A DNA stretch of 15,907 bases from Bacteroidota bacterium (lineage in GTDB: Bacteria; Bacteroidota; Bacteroidia; NS11-12g; UBA955): assembly GCA_018969565.1 (NCBI GenBank), contig JAGWYC010000020.1:1-15907 (forward strand). The letters are read 5' to 3'. The position numbers were made by a program, and so were the translations under genes. This document shows positions 6,552 through 13,661 of this stretch, piece by piece (position 1 is the stretch's first letter; every line of letters begins with the position of its first letter). The notes beneath the pieces were generated by a model that saw nothing but the letters and a program-made list of their open reading frames with translations, made no database searches and had not been told where the DNA came from.

Positions 6552-7823
6552 ATGGAACTCCACTCGCAGGCACCCCTTGCCGAAAGAATGCGCCCAAAAA
6601 AATTGTCGGATTACATCGGGCAGCCGGAGTTGCTTGGCCCCAATGGCCGTTTACGGCATTTAATAGAACAAGGGAAAGCCCCCAGTATGATCTTGTGGGG
6701 ACCTCCGGGAACGGGGAAAACCACCCTGGCAGAAATTATAGCCGATGCCATGAATCTGGAAGTGCGCAAACTCAGCGCCATCAGCAGCGGAGTAGCCGAC
6801 CTGCGAAAAGTGTTCGAGGAAACACGCATGCTGGGCCGTATTGTGCTGTTCATTGACGAAATACACCGCTTCAATAAATCGCAACAGGATGCACTGTTGG
6901 GCGCTGTAGAAAAAGGCCGGATACTGCTGATCGGCGCCACCACAGAGAATCCCAGTTTTGAAGTGAATCAGGCCTTGTTGTCCCGCTGTCAGGTCTATGT
7001 GTTGCAAAGCTTCACCAAAGAAGAACTCAACACCATTTTACAGCAAGCGGTCGGTAAAGATGAAATACTAAAAACCAAGAGCATCACATTACAGGAAACC
7101 GATGCCCTTATTTATCATTCCGGCGGTGATGCGCGTAAACTGCTGAACCTACTGGAATTGGTTGTTATGTCTGCTCCTTCAGAAACGATATTGATTGACA
7201 ATGCCATTACCGGAAAGGTACTGCAGCAAAAATTGGCTCACTACGACAAATCCGGCGAGCAACACTACGATATCGTGTCTGCATTCATCAAGAGTATGCG
7301 CGGCAGTGATCCGAATGCCGCCTTGTATTGGATGGCGCGCATGCTGGATGGTGGTGAAGATGTGAAATTCATCGCGCGGCGCATGATTATTCTGGCCAGC
7401 GAAGACATCGGCAATGCCAACCCTAATGCCCTGCTGCTGGCTACATCGTGCTTTCAGGCGGTATCCATGATTGGCATGCCCGAAGCCAGAATCATTTTGA
7501 GTCAGACGGCAAGCTATCTGGCGTCAAGCCCCAAGAGCAACAGGGCCTACGAAGCCATTGAATTTGCACTCGAACAGGTCAGGAAACATGGTGACCTGCC
7601 GGTACCGTTGCATCTGCGGAATGCGCCCACTAAGCTGATGAAGGAACTGGATTATGGGAAAAACTATCAATACGATCACCACGCAGAAATGGGTTTTGCC
7701 GGGCAGGAATTTTTGCCCGAGGCACTGAGTGGTACACGTATTTACGACCCGGGAAACAACCCCAGAGAAGAAGAATTACGTCGCTTCCTCAAGGCCCGCT
7801 GGCAGGATAAATACGGATACTGA
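6552..7823 (+). CDS. rarA: Replication-associated recombination protein RarA (MgsA family AAA+ ATPase)
   Basis: A 423-residue AAA+ ATPase related to clamp-loader subunits and eukaryotic WRNIP1/Mgs1, acting at stalled replication forks. From ATG 6552 it begins MELHSQAPLAERMRPKKLSD, the normal family N-terminus. Walker A is GPPGTGKTT (50-58), Walker B FIDEIHRFN (100-108), sensor 1 GATTENPSF (128-136), an SRC motif (144-146) probably holding the arginine finger, and sensor 2 GDARKLL (192-198). The C-terminal part, with KSMRGSDPNAALYWMARML and ILASEDIGNANP, is the characteristic MgsA/RarA tetramerisation and clamp-loader-like domain. An in-frame TTG at 6528 would add eight residues, but it lies within the -7 promoter element, so it is rejected. 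The next gene, a DEAD-box helicase, follows in the same direction but appears to have its own promoter. Confidence 0.95.
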   Translation: MELHSQAPLAERMRPKKLSDYIGQPELLGPNGRLRHLIEQGKAPSMILWGPPGTGKTTLAEIIADAMNLEVRKLSAISSGVADLRKVFEETRMLGRIVLFIDEIHRFNKSQQDALLGAVEKGRILLIGATTENPSFEVNQALLSRCQVYVLQSFTKEELNTILQQAVGKDEILKTKSITLQETDALIYHSGGDARKLLNLLELVVMSAPSETILIDNAITGKVLQQKLAHYDKSGEQHYDIVSAFIKSMRGSDPNAALYWMARMLDGGEDVKFIARRMIILASEDIGNANPNALLLATSCFQAVSMIGMPEARIILSQTASYLASSPKSNRAYEAIEFALEQVRKHGDLPVPLHLRNAPTKLMKELDYGKNYQYDHHAEMGFAGQEFLPEALSGTRIYDPGNNPREEELRRFLKARWQDKYGY

Positions 7824-7844
7824 GCAGTTTAGCTCAATTCATCG

Positions 7845-7852
7845 TATCTTTG
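7845..7852 (+). promoter_or_regulatory. Promoter -7 element of the DEAD-box helicase gene
   Basis: TATCTTTG matches TAnnTTTG exactly and lies 17 bases before the TTG start at 7870, in the 46-base gap after rarA. No -33 TTG at the usual distance is evident. It suggests separate transcription of the helicase gene, although read-through from rarA is also possible. Confidence 0.55.
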
Positions 7853-7869
7853 CCGTATAATTTCGCACT

Positions 7870-9648
7870 TTGAATCATTTTGAGCAGTTGGGTTTAGCGC
7901 CCGCATTACTGCAAGCTATTGAAAAAATGGGCTTCGAAAAGCCCACTCCCATCCAGGAAGCTTCTATACCGGTATTACTTGACACAGGTCGGGATGTGCT
8001 TGGATTGGCCCAGACAGGAACCGGAAAAACAGCCGCCTTCGGCTTGCCCCTGCTTCAGTTATTACAAACAGAAAACAAGCATACCCAGGCATTGGTAGTT
8101 TGTCCTACCCGGGAACTGTGTAACCAGATTTCAAGAGATCTGAGCGCATTCAGCAGTTTCATGCCCGGCATCGAAATCGCTGCGGTGTACGGTGGAAGCA
8201 GTATGGATAAGCAGATTCAGTCCCTGCGACGCGGAGCCCAGATTATCGTGGCAACGCCGGGCCGACTTATGGATTTGATGAGCCGTCGTGCGGTAAAACT
8301 GGAGCAGGTTTCCATGGTGGTACTTGATGAAGCAGACGAAATGCTGAACATGGGTTTTGAAGAAGATGTGGAACATATCCTCTCCTTCACCCCTGCCGGC
8401 AAGCGCGTTTGTCTGTTCTCAGCTACCATGCCCCCTGAAATCAGGCGTATTGCCAAAAAATACATGACCGACCCGCTGGAAGTGGCCGTTGGAAAAGAAA
8501 ATGCAGGCAATGAGAACATAGAGCATGAATATGCCGTGGTAAACTCCCGCGACAAATACGCGGCCCTGAAGCGGGTACTTGATTATACCGGCGACCATTT
8601 CTACGGAATTATATTCTGTACCACGAAAATGGAAACTCAGGATATTTCCGACAAGCTCATCAAGGATGGTTATAACGCAGACTGTCTGCACGGCGATCTG
8701 AGTCAGCAGCAGCGGGAAAAGGTAATGAACCGTTTCCGTCATAAGGCCGTGCGTATCATGCTGGCTACCGATGTGGCTGCCCGTGGTATTGATGTAAGCG
8801 GGCTTACGCACGTAATCCACTACCACCTTCCCGATGCCATTGAAAACTATACCCACCGCAGCGGTCGTACGGCCCGTGCCGGCAGAACAGGTATTTCATT
8901 TACGCTGTTGAACGTGCGCGAGGCTTATCGCCTGAAGGAAATTGAAAAGAAGGCCAACATTCGTTTCAAGCGCATACAAATTCCCGCTGCGCGTGAAGTG
9001 CTGGACCGCAAACTGCTCACCTTCACCCAAACCATTGCCAGCCAGGATGTGGATGAATCCATGTTCAGCCAGGAGCATTTCGACAATATGGAAGTGCTGA
9101 TGGCTATGGATAAAGGAGAAATTATCAAGAAGATTCTTTCGCTGGAACTGAAGCGCTTTGCCGCCGATTACCTGAACGCTCCCGACCTGAATGCGGGCGA
9201 TAAAGCCGCTGCCAGCGTTGAACAGGCCGATGGCTCTTCTACGCGCATCTTCGTAAGTGTGGGCAAGAAAGATGGCTTTGAAACCATGAACTTCAAAGAC
9301 TGGGTAGCAGAAGTCAGTGGCGTAAAGAAGAAGTTCCTGCACGTATATGTGAAAGGCGTTTACTCTTTTGTAGATGCTTCGGCGGCTGATGTTCCTGCTC
9401 TGCTGGAAACATTGAACAAGCAGGAAGTTGACGGTCGTGTAGTTCGCGCGGAAGTCACTGCACGTGCAGCAGACCAGGGTGAGCGCAAGTTCAAAGGCAA
9501 AAGCCGGGGCAACTTCGGCCAGGATCGTGAACGCGAGGGCGGATGGAAAAAGCAGCCCTGGTCGGGCGGTAAGAAATCGTCCGGTTCCGGTAATTTTTCC
9601 GGAAAGCGCGATTTTGCCCAAACCGGCTTCAAAAAGAAGAAATACTAA
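7870..9648 (+). CDS. DEAD-box ATP-dependent RNA helicase with C-terminal DbpA-like RNA-binding domain (DeaD/CsdA type)
   Basis: A 592-residue DEAD-box helicase. The start is TTG at 7870: an in-frame TAA lies at 7858-7860, and the conserved Phe4 upstream of the Q motif (GFEKPTPIQ, 21-29) needs this N-terminus. Motif I is AQTGTGKT (47-54), Ia PTREL (79-83), Ib TPGRL (129-133), II DEAD (153-156), III SAT (184-186), V TDVAARGID (300-308) and VI HRSGRTARAGR (329-339), so the ATPase/helicase core is complete. Residues about 457-530 (RIFVSVGKKDGF, FLHVYVKGVYSFVD) resemble the DbpA/CsdA RRM-like domain. The tail (about 533-592) is rich in Lys, Gly and Arg and probably binds RNA loosely. Likely roles are ribosome assembly or mRNA unwinding; the exact paralogue cannot be fixed. 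Its 3' end meets the DnaE-type gene 12 bases away. Confidence 0.95.
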   Translation: MNHFEQLGLAPALLQAIEKMGFEKPTPIQEASIPVLLDTGRDVLGLAQTGTGKTAAFGLPLLQLLQTENKHTQALVVCPTRELCNQISRDLSAFSSFMPGIEIAAVYGGSSMDKQIQSLRRGAQIIVATPGRLMDLMSRRAVKLEQVSMVVLDEADEMLNMGFEEDVEHILSFTPAGKRVCLFSATMPPEIRRIAKKYMTDPLEVAVGKENAGNENIEHEYAVVNSRDKYAALKRVLDYTGDHFYGIIFCTTKMETQDISDKLIKDGYNADCLHGDLSQQQREKVMNRFRHKAVRIMLATDVAARGIDVSGLTHVIHYHLPDAIENYTHRSGRTARAGRTGISFTLLNVREAYRLKEIEKKANIRFKRIQIPAAREVLDRKLLTFTQTIASQDVDESMFSQEHFDNMEVLMAMDKGEIIKKILSLELKRFAADYLNAPDLNAGDKAAASVEQADGSSTRIFVSVGKKDGFETMNFKDWVAEVSGVKKKFLHVYVKGVYSFVDASAADVPALLETLNKQEVDGRVVRAEVTARAADQGERKFKGKSRGNFGQDREREGGWKKQPWSGGKKSSGSGNFSGKRDFAQTGFKKKKY

Positions 9649-9660
9649 ATTACAGGCGTT

Positions 9661-12600
9661 TCAGCCTCTGGGGTCAGAATGGTATGGAATCCGTTCCATG
9701 AAATCTACCTCAAAGGATGCCACGCCAAAATCTTCCGATACCCTTCCACGCATTTGGTACACCCCTCTGCCGCGGAATGGGAAACGCCTGATTGAGGGTG
9801 GAAAGTGCACGGTGTCGAAAAACATACCCCGGCAATCTATCCAGGTACCAAAGTACATTTCGAGTCCTTTCAGGGTGCGTGTGGGCTTCACCGCCACCAG
9901 ATAACCGCAGATGTGCATGCGCCGGCCTTTGTGCTCTGCCTGAAGCATCACGGGCGCCGGTCTTAGTCCTTCGGGAAACGCAGCCATCATAAAGGGGTCG
10001 CAGAGGGGAAATCCCAGCAACTCCAGTTGTTCAAAGGCGTCTTCCAGCGGGCGGGTAATCAGGGTGGGCAGGCTCCAGCTTTTAGGCGGTTCGCGGAATA
10101 GGGTACGGGGTTCGCTGACGGCATTGCTCTTACTCAAAAGCCAGTGCAGTTCCCACATCAGGGCCTTGCGGTCTGCGCCGGTAAAACGAAAAGCCCCTAT
10201 GCGCAGGAGCAGTTTCATCTGGGACAAGGTACAGGGAACTCGTTCCGTGAAATCTGTAAGTCCGGCAAAAGGTCCGTGGCGCCGGCGCTCTTCCAGTATC
10301 TGCGCAATAAAACGCTGTTCCAGTCCCTGCACCATACCCAGCCCGAGCCAGAGTATAGTGCCTTGCAGGCTGGCTTCAGCCATGCTGTTATTGACGCAGG
10401 GCGCTTCTACCACAGCGCCGCACATCCGTGCAGCATGCACATAAAACTCGGTGCGGTAAAAACCGCCGTAGTTATTGATGACTGCGGTGTAGAACTCCAA
10501 GGGATAATATGCCTTCAGAAACAGGCTCTGATAGCTTTCCACGGCATAGCTGGCGCTGTGGCCTTTGGCGAAACTGTATCCGGCGAAGCTTTCCACCTGC
10601 TGCCACACTTCGGCAGCCAGTTCATCGGAGTGTCCACGCTCGCGGCAGGATACAAACCAGCGTTCGCGCACGCGCCTGAATTCCTCCCTGCTGCGGTACT
10701 TCCCGCTCATGCCGCGGCGCAGCACATCGCTCTCATCCAGCCCCAGTCCGGCAAAGTGGTGCGCCACCTTAATCACATCTTCCTGATACACCATCACGCC
10801 ATAGGTATCGGGCATGATATCCAGCAACACCGGATGGGCCTTCATACGCTCCTGAGGATCCACATGCCTCAGGATAAAGGCGCGCATCATGCCACTGCTG
10901 GCCACTCCGGGCCGGATGACACTGCTGGCTGCCACGAGGGTATAGTAATCGTTGCATTTCAGTTTCTGCAACAACTGGCGCATGGCAGGACTTTCCACAT
11001 AAAAACAGCCCATGGTGCGCCCGCTGCGTATCAGGCTGTTCACCCGCGTATCGTTCTTAAACTCCTGGATGCGGTGAATATCCACCTCCACTCCCCTGTT
11101 CTCCCGGATGATGTTCACCGCCTCGCGGATATGCCCCAGTCCGCGCTGGCTCAGGATGTCGAACTTGTGCAGGCCCAGGTCTTCAGCCTCCAGCATGCTG
11201 AACTGCACGGTGGGGAAACCCTTGGGCGGCAAATCGGTGGCACTGTAACAAAAAATGGACTTGCTGCTGATCAGGATACCCCCGGCGTGAATGCTCCGGT
11301 AGTTGGGCATTTCATGAATGCGGCGGGCATAGCGCAACATGAGCGCATGCGTATCTTGAGCAGGCTCATCGCGCTGCAAGGGCTTTAGCTGTCCCGGAAG
11401 CCGCTCCAGCATGCGGTCTGTTTCTTCTTTGGGCAATCCGAACACTTTGCCCAGTTCACGAAGCACCGCATTGGTCTGAAAGGTGCTGTACACGGCCAGC
11501 AGGGCGGTGTGTTCTTTGCCATGCTTCTCAAAAATGTAGCGGGTAAGCTCATCGCGGTCGCGCCAGGAGAAATCCAGGTCGAAGTCGGGCGGACTGGTAC
11601 GATACGGATTGATGAAGCGTTCGAAATACAAGTCCAGTTCCACAGGGTCCACGTCGGTAATGCGCAGACAGTAGGCCACCACGCTGTTGGCGCCGCTGCC
11701 CCTTCCCACATAAAAAAATCCACGGCTGTGGGCGTAGCGCACAATATCCCAGCTAATCAGGAAATAGGCTGTAAATCCCAGCGACTCAATCACCTTCAGT
11801 TCCTTTTCCAAACGCTCAAGTGCTTTAGCATCACGCTGCGGATAGCGCGCGCCGAAGCCTTCGCGGGCCAGGGAGTGCAACAAACGACTGTCATCCTCCG
11901 CATTGCCGGTGAAGCTGGATTTATTCTGATTTTTACCAAACTGCGGGCTAAAGCGGCAACGCGCAAGCAGCTCGGCGCTGCGCTGCAGCAATTCCGGGTA
12001 ATCACAGTATTGTTCCAACAGGGTTTCCATGCTGCGGTAGGTATCCTCGCTGCTGCCTGTATCGGCGGGGCTGAGGCGGCTGAGCAGGCAATTCTTATCA
12101 ATACAGCGCAGCAGGCGATGGGTATTGAAATCAATTTCATTGCGGAAGGTGGCGGTACACAGGGCTGCAAGCTTGTGTGCCTGCCTGCGCCAGGGCGACC
12201 CATACAGGCGGCTCAGGTCTTCAGGCTTCACCCCTACATACTCAAAATCGCGCAGGCTGTGGGCAAACTGAGGCGCTGAGGCCTGTGCAAAGGGATAGAT
12301 AACCAGGCAATGGGCAAAATCAGGGGCCAGCGGAGGGAATGGCTTGTGCTGCATCAGGTGGAGGCTCAGCCAGCGATTGAGTTCTTCAAAGCCTGCTTCA
12401 TTCGTAGCCAATACCACATACAACTGCTTTGCCCCATTGCGAACATCAGCCCCGCCGGCTACGGGGATACCCCTGTTTGCGGCCTCCCTGAAAAAATCCG
12501 GAATACCGGATACCGCGTTGATGTCTGTAAGAGCCAGCATCGGTGCCTGCTCGGAGTTTCCCGGCGGCGACAGCAGAGGCAAACGCTTCTTCCAGGCACC

Positions 12601-12735
12601 GGGAATCAGGGCCGATAACCCATCGGCAACTGCCAGTTCCGGCTCGGCAGACAGGCCGCTGAACCATTTAAGAATATCTGCCGGAGGCAAAATTCCGTAA
12701 CGCAAACTGAACCAACTGTGACAATTGAGGAACAA
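9661..12735 (-). CDS. dnaE: DNA polymerase III alpha subunit, short DnaE form (possibly DnaE2/error-prone-like)
   Basis: A 1024-residue C-family DNA polymerase. The start is TTG at 12735: the frame has an upstream TGA and no ATG between, and MFLNCHSWFSLRYGILPP is the family N-terminus. The PHP domain (about 1-220) is degenerate: the HxH motif is N-C-H (4-6), and TDH is TDI (70-72). The polymerase core is intact, with GRGSG (344-348), catalytic Asp386 and Asp388 in PDFDLDF, Asp526 in KFDILSQRGL, and SFAKGHSASY (721-730). A helix-hairpin-helix-like region (about 780-850) and an OB fold (about 938-1015) follow, and the protein ends there, without the longer C-terminal tau-binding region of E. 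coli DnaE (1160 residues). Short length and weak PHP suggest the second, DnaE2-like copy common in Bacteroidota, but imuB/dinB or lexA are not seen here, so replicative versus translesion role is open. Confidence 0.9.
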   Translation of the reverse strand: MFLNCHSWFSLRYGILPPADILKWFSGLSAEPELAVADGLSALIPGAWKKRLPLLSPPGNSEQAPMLALTDINAVSGIPDFFREAANRGIPVAGGADVRNGAKQLYVVLATNEAGFEELNRWLSLHLMQHKPFPPLAPDFAHCLVIYPFAQASAPQFAHSLRDFEYVGVKPEDLSRLYGSPWRRQAHKLAALCTATFRNEIDFNTHRLLRCIDKNCLLSRLSPADTGSSEDTYRSMETLLEQYCDYPELLQRSAELLARCRFSPQFGKNQNKSSFTGNAEDDSRLLHSLAREGFGARYPQRDAKALERLEKELKVIESLGFTAYFLISWDIVRYAHSRGFFYVGRGSGANSVVAYCLRITDVDPVELDLYFERFINPYRTSPPDFDLDFSWRDRDELTRYIFEKHGKEHTALLAVYSTFQTNAVLRELGKVFGLPKEETDRMLERLPGQLKPLQRDEPAQDTHALMLRYARRIHEMPNYRSIHAGGILISSKSIFCYSATDLPPKGFPTVQFSMLEAEDLGLHKFDILSQRGLGHIREAVNIIRENRGVEVDIHRIQEFKNDTRVNSLIRSGRTMGCFYVESPAMRQLLQKLKCNDYYTLVAASSVIRPGVASSGMMRAFILRHVDPQERMKAHPVLLDIMPDTYGVMVYQEDVIKVAHHFAGLGLDESDVLRRGMSGKYRSREEFRRVRERWFVSCRERGHSDELAAEVWQQVESFAGYSFAKGHSASYAVESYQSLFLKAYYPLEFYTAVINNYGGFYRTEFYVHAARMCGAVVEAPCVNNSMAEASLQGTILWLGLGMVQGLEQRFIAQILEERRRHGPFAGLTDFTERVPCTLSQMKLLLRIGAFRFTGADRKALMWELHWLLSKSNAVSEPRTLFREPPKSWSLPTLITRPLEDAFEQLELLGFPLCDPFMMAAFPEGLRPAPVMLQAEHKGRRMHICGYLVAVKPTRTLKGLEMYFGTWIDCRGMFFDTVHFPPSIRRFPFRGRGVYQMRGRVSEDFGVASFEVDFMERIPYHSDPRG

Positions 12736-12848
12736 ATGATAAATTTTTAATCTGTTTTTCGTTCATAATTTACACATTTTGATGCGTTTGTAAACATTTA
12801 AAAACAGGAAACACTGCTTTAATCGCATCCGATACCGGCGGCAACGGC

Positions 12849-12856
12849 TATCTTCG
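12849..12856 (+). promoter_or_regulatory. Possible -7 element of the exonuclease gene
   Basis: TATCTTCG differs by one base from TAnnTTTG and ends 13 bases before the ATG at 12870. No -33 partner is evident. The opposite strand of this 134-base divergent region shows no clear TAnnTTTG for the polymerase gene; it is AT-rich near that start and holds a small inverted repeat, GTTT-GT-AAAC, at 12786-12795. Confidence 0.3.
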
Positions 12857-12869
12857 ACCTTGAAAAAAC

Positions 12870-13589
12870 ATGGAGGCGTTGCGAAATACAGACTTAAGCA
12901 AAGTGCTGGTACTGGATATAGAAACGGTATCGGCGCAACGCGATTTTGCTTCCCTCGACTCTGAGTGGCAGCATTTATGGTCGCTAAAGGCGCGCAATGT
13001 GGCCAAAGAGCAAACACCGGAAGAAGCTTATGAGCGGGCGGGCATATACAGCGAATTTGCCCGGGTTATTTGCATCAGCGTGGGTATTTTTCAGCCTTAT
13101 AACCAGCATTATCGCTTCAGGGTAACTTCCTTTTACGGACATGATGAACATGATGTGCTGCAACGGTTTGCCGATTTGCTCCACAGGCGGTTTCACGGGA
13201 AAGATTTCATTCTCTGCGCCCACAACGGAAAGGAGTTTGATTTTCCGTTTCTGGCCCGGCGCATGACCATCCAAGGTATTCGGCTGCCCTTGTTGCTTGA
13301 TATGGGCGGCAAAAAGCCCTGGGAAATCCAGCACCTGGACACTATGGAACTGTGGAAGTTCGGCGACTTCAAAAATTACACATCGCTGGCACTGCTGGCC
13401 AAAGCACTGAGTATCCCCACACCTAAAGATGACATTGACGGCAGTCAGGTGGGCAGGGTTTATTATGAAGAACAGAATCTGGAGCGCATTAAAACCTATT
13501 GTCAGAAAGATGTGTTCACTGTTGCACAGATTCTGTTGCGCATGCGCGGAGAACCTTGTATTCCTGCGGAAGATGTATTTGAAGTATAA
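12870..13589 (+). CDS. Predicted 3'-5' exonuclease, PolB-like DEDDy family
   Basis: A 239-residue single-domain exonuclease resembling the proofreading domain of B-family polymerases (the family annotated as predicted PolB-like 3'-5' exonuclease). ExoI is VLDIETV with Asp16 and Glu18, ExoII HNGKEFDFPFL with Asp124, and ExoIII YCQKDVFTVAQ with Tyr210 and Asp214. Thus all four acidic residues and the Tyr of the DEDDy class are present and activity is expected. No polymerase domain is attached and no signal peptide is seen. It is transcribed divergently from the DnaE-type polymerase, whose own PHP domain looks inactive, so a trans-proofreading or repair role is plausible but unproven. A free DNA-repair or RNA-processing nuclease is the alternative. 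ATG 12870 is the only good start near the ExoI motif. Confidence 0.88.
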   Translation: MEALRNTDLSKVLVLDIETVSAQRDFASLDSEWQHLWSLKARNVAKEQTPEEAYERAGIYSEFARVICISVGIFQPYNQHYRFRVTSFYGHDEHDVLQRFADLLHRRFHGKDFILCAHNGKEFDFPFLARRMTIQGIRLPLLLDMGGKKPWEIQHLDTMELWKFGDFKNYTSLALLAKALSIPTPKDDIDGSQVGRVYYEEQNLERIKTYCQKDVFTVAQILLRMRGEPCIPAEDVFEV

Positions 13590-13647
13590 AATAGCCCGCC
13601 GCGAACATCCGCATGACCTGTGTCAACACATTGATAGTCAGCGGCAT

Positions 13648-13655
13648 TATATTTG
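13648..13655 (+). promoter_or_regulatory. Promoter -7 element of the CHU_C surface-protein gene
   Basis: TATATTTG is an exact TAnnTTTG match, only 6 bases before ATG 13662. A TTG (13631-13633) is present but just 14 bases upstream, shorter than usual. A small inverted repeat, TGTGT-CA-ACACA (13619-13630), lies directly before it and could be an operator. The in-frame TTG at 13653 is part of this element. Confidence 0.6.
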
Positions 13656-13661
13656 CGTCTT

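Noticed and set aside
7821..7836. Small hairpin TGAGC/GCTCA at the rarA stop codon as a terminator
   Set aside because: Only a 5-bp stem with no T-run after it; too weak to call.
8896..9621. Minus-strand frame (241 codons) opposite the helicase gene
   Set aside because: The plus strand encodes a complete DEAD-box protein; the antisense product has no family resemblance.
10144..11388. Long open frame (414 codons) on plus, antisense to the polymerase gene
   Set aside because: The minus-strand frame has full DnaE homology with catalytic motifs. The plus frame gives His/Ala-rich low-quality protein without a recognisable domain, a normal shadow in GC-rich coding DNA.
11509..12279. Second long plus-strand frame (256 codons) antisense to the polymerase gene
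   Set aside because: Same reason: no domain, no promoter element before it, and it lies wholly within a confirmed gene.
12786..12795. GTTT-GT-AAAC inverted repeat before the polymerase gene as an SOS/LexA box
   Set aside because: Four-base arms in AT-rich DNA are expected by chance, and I know of no matching LexA consensus for this group that I could rely on.
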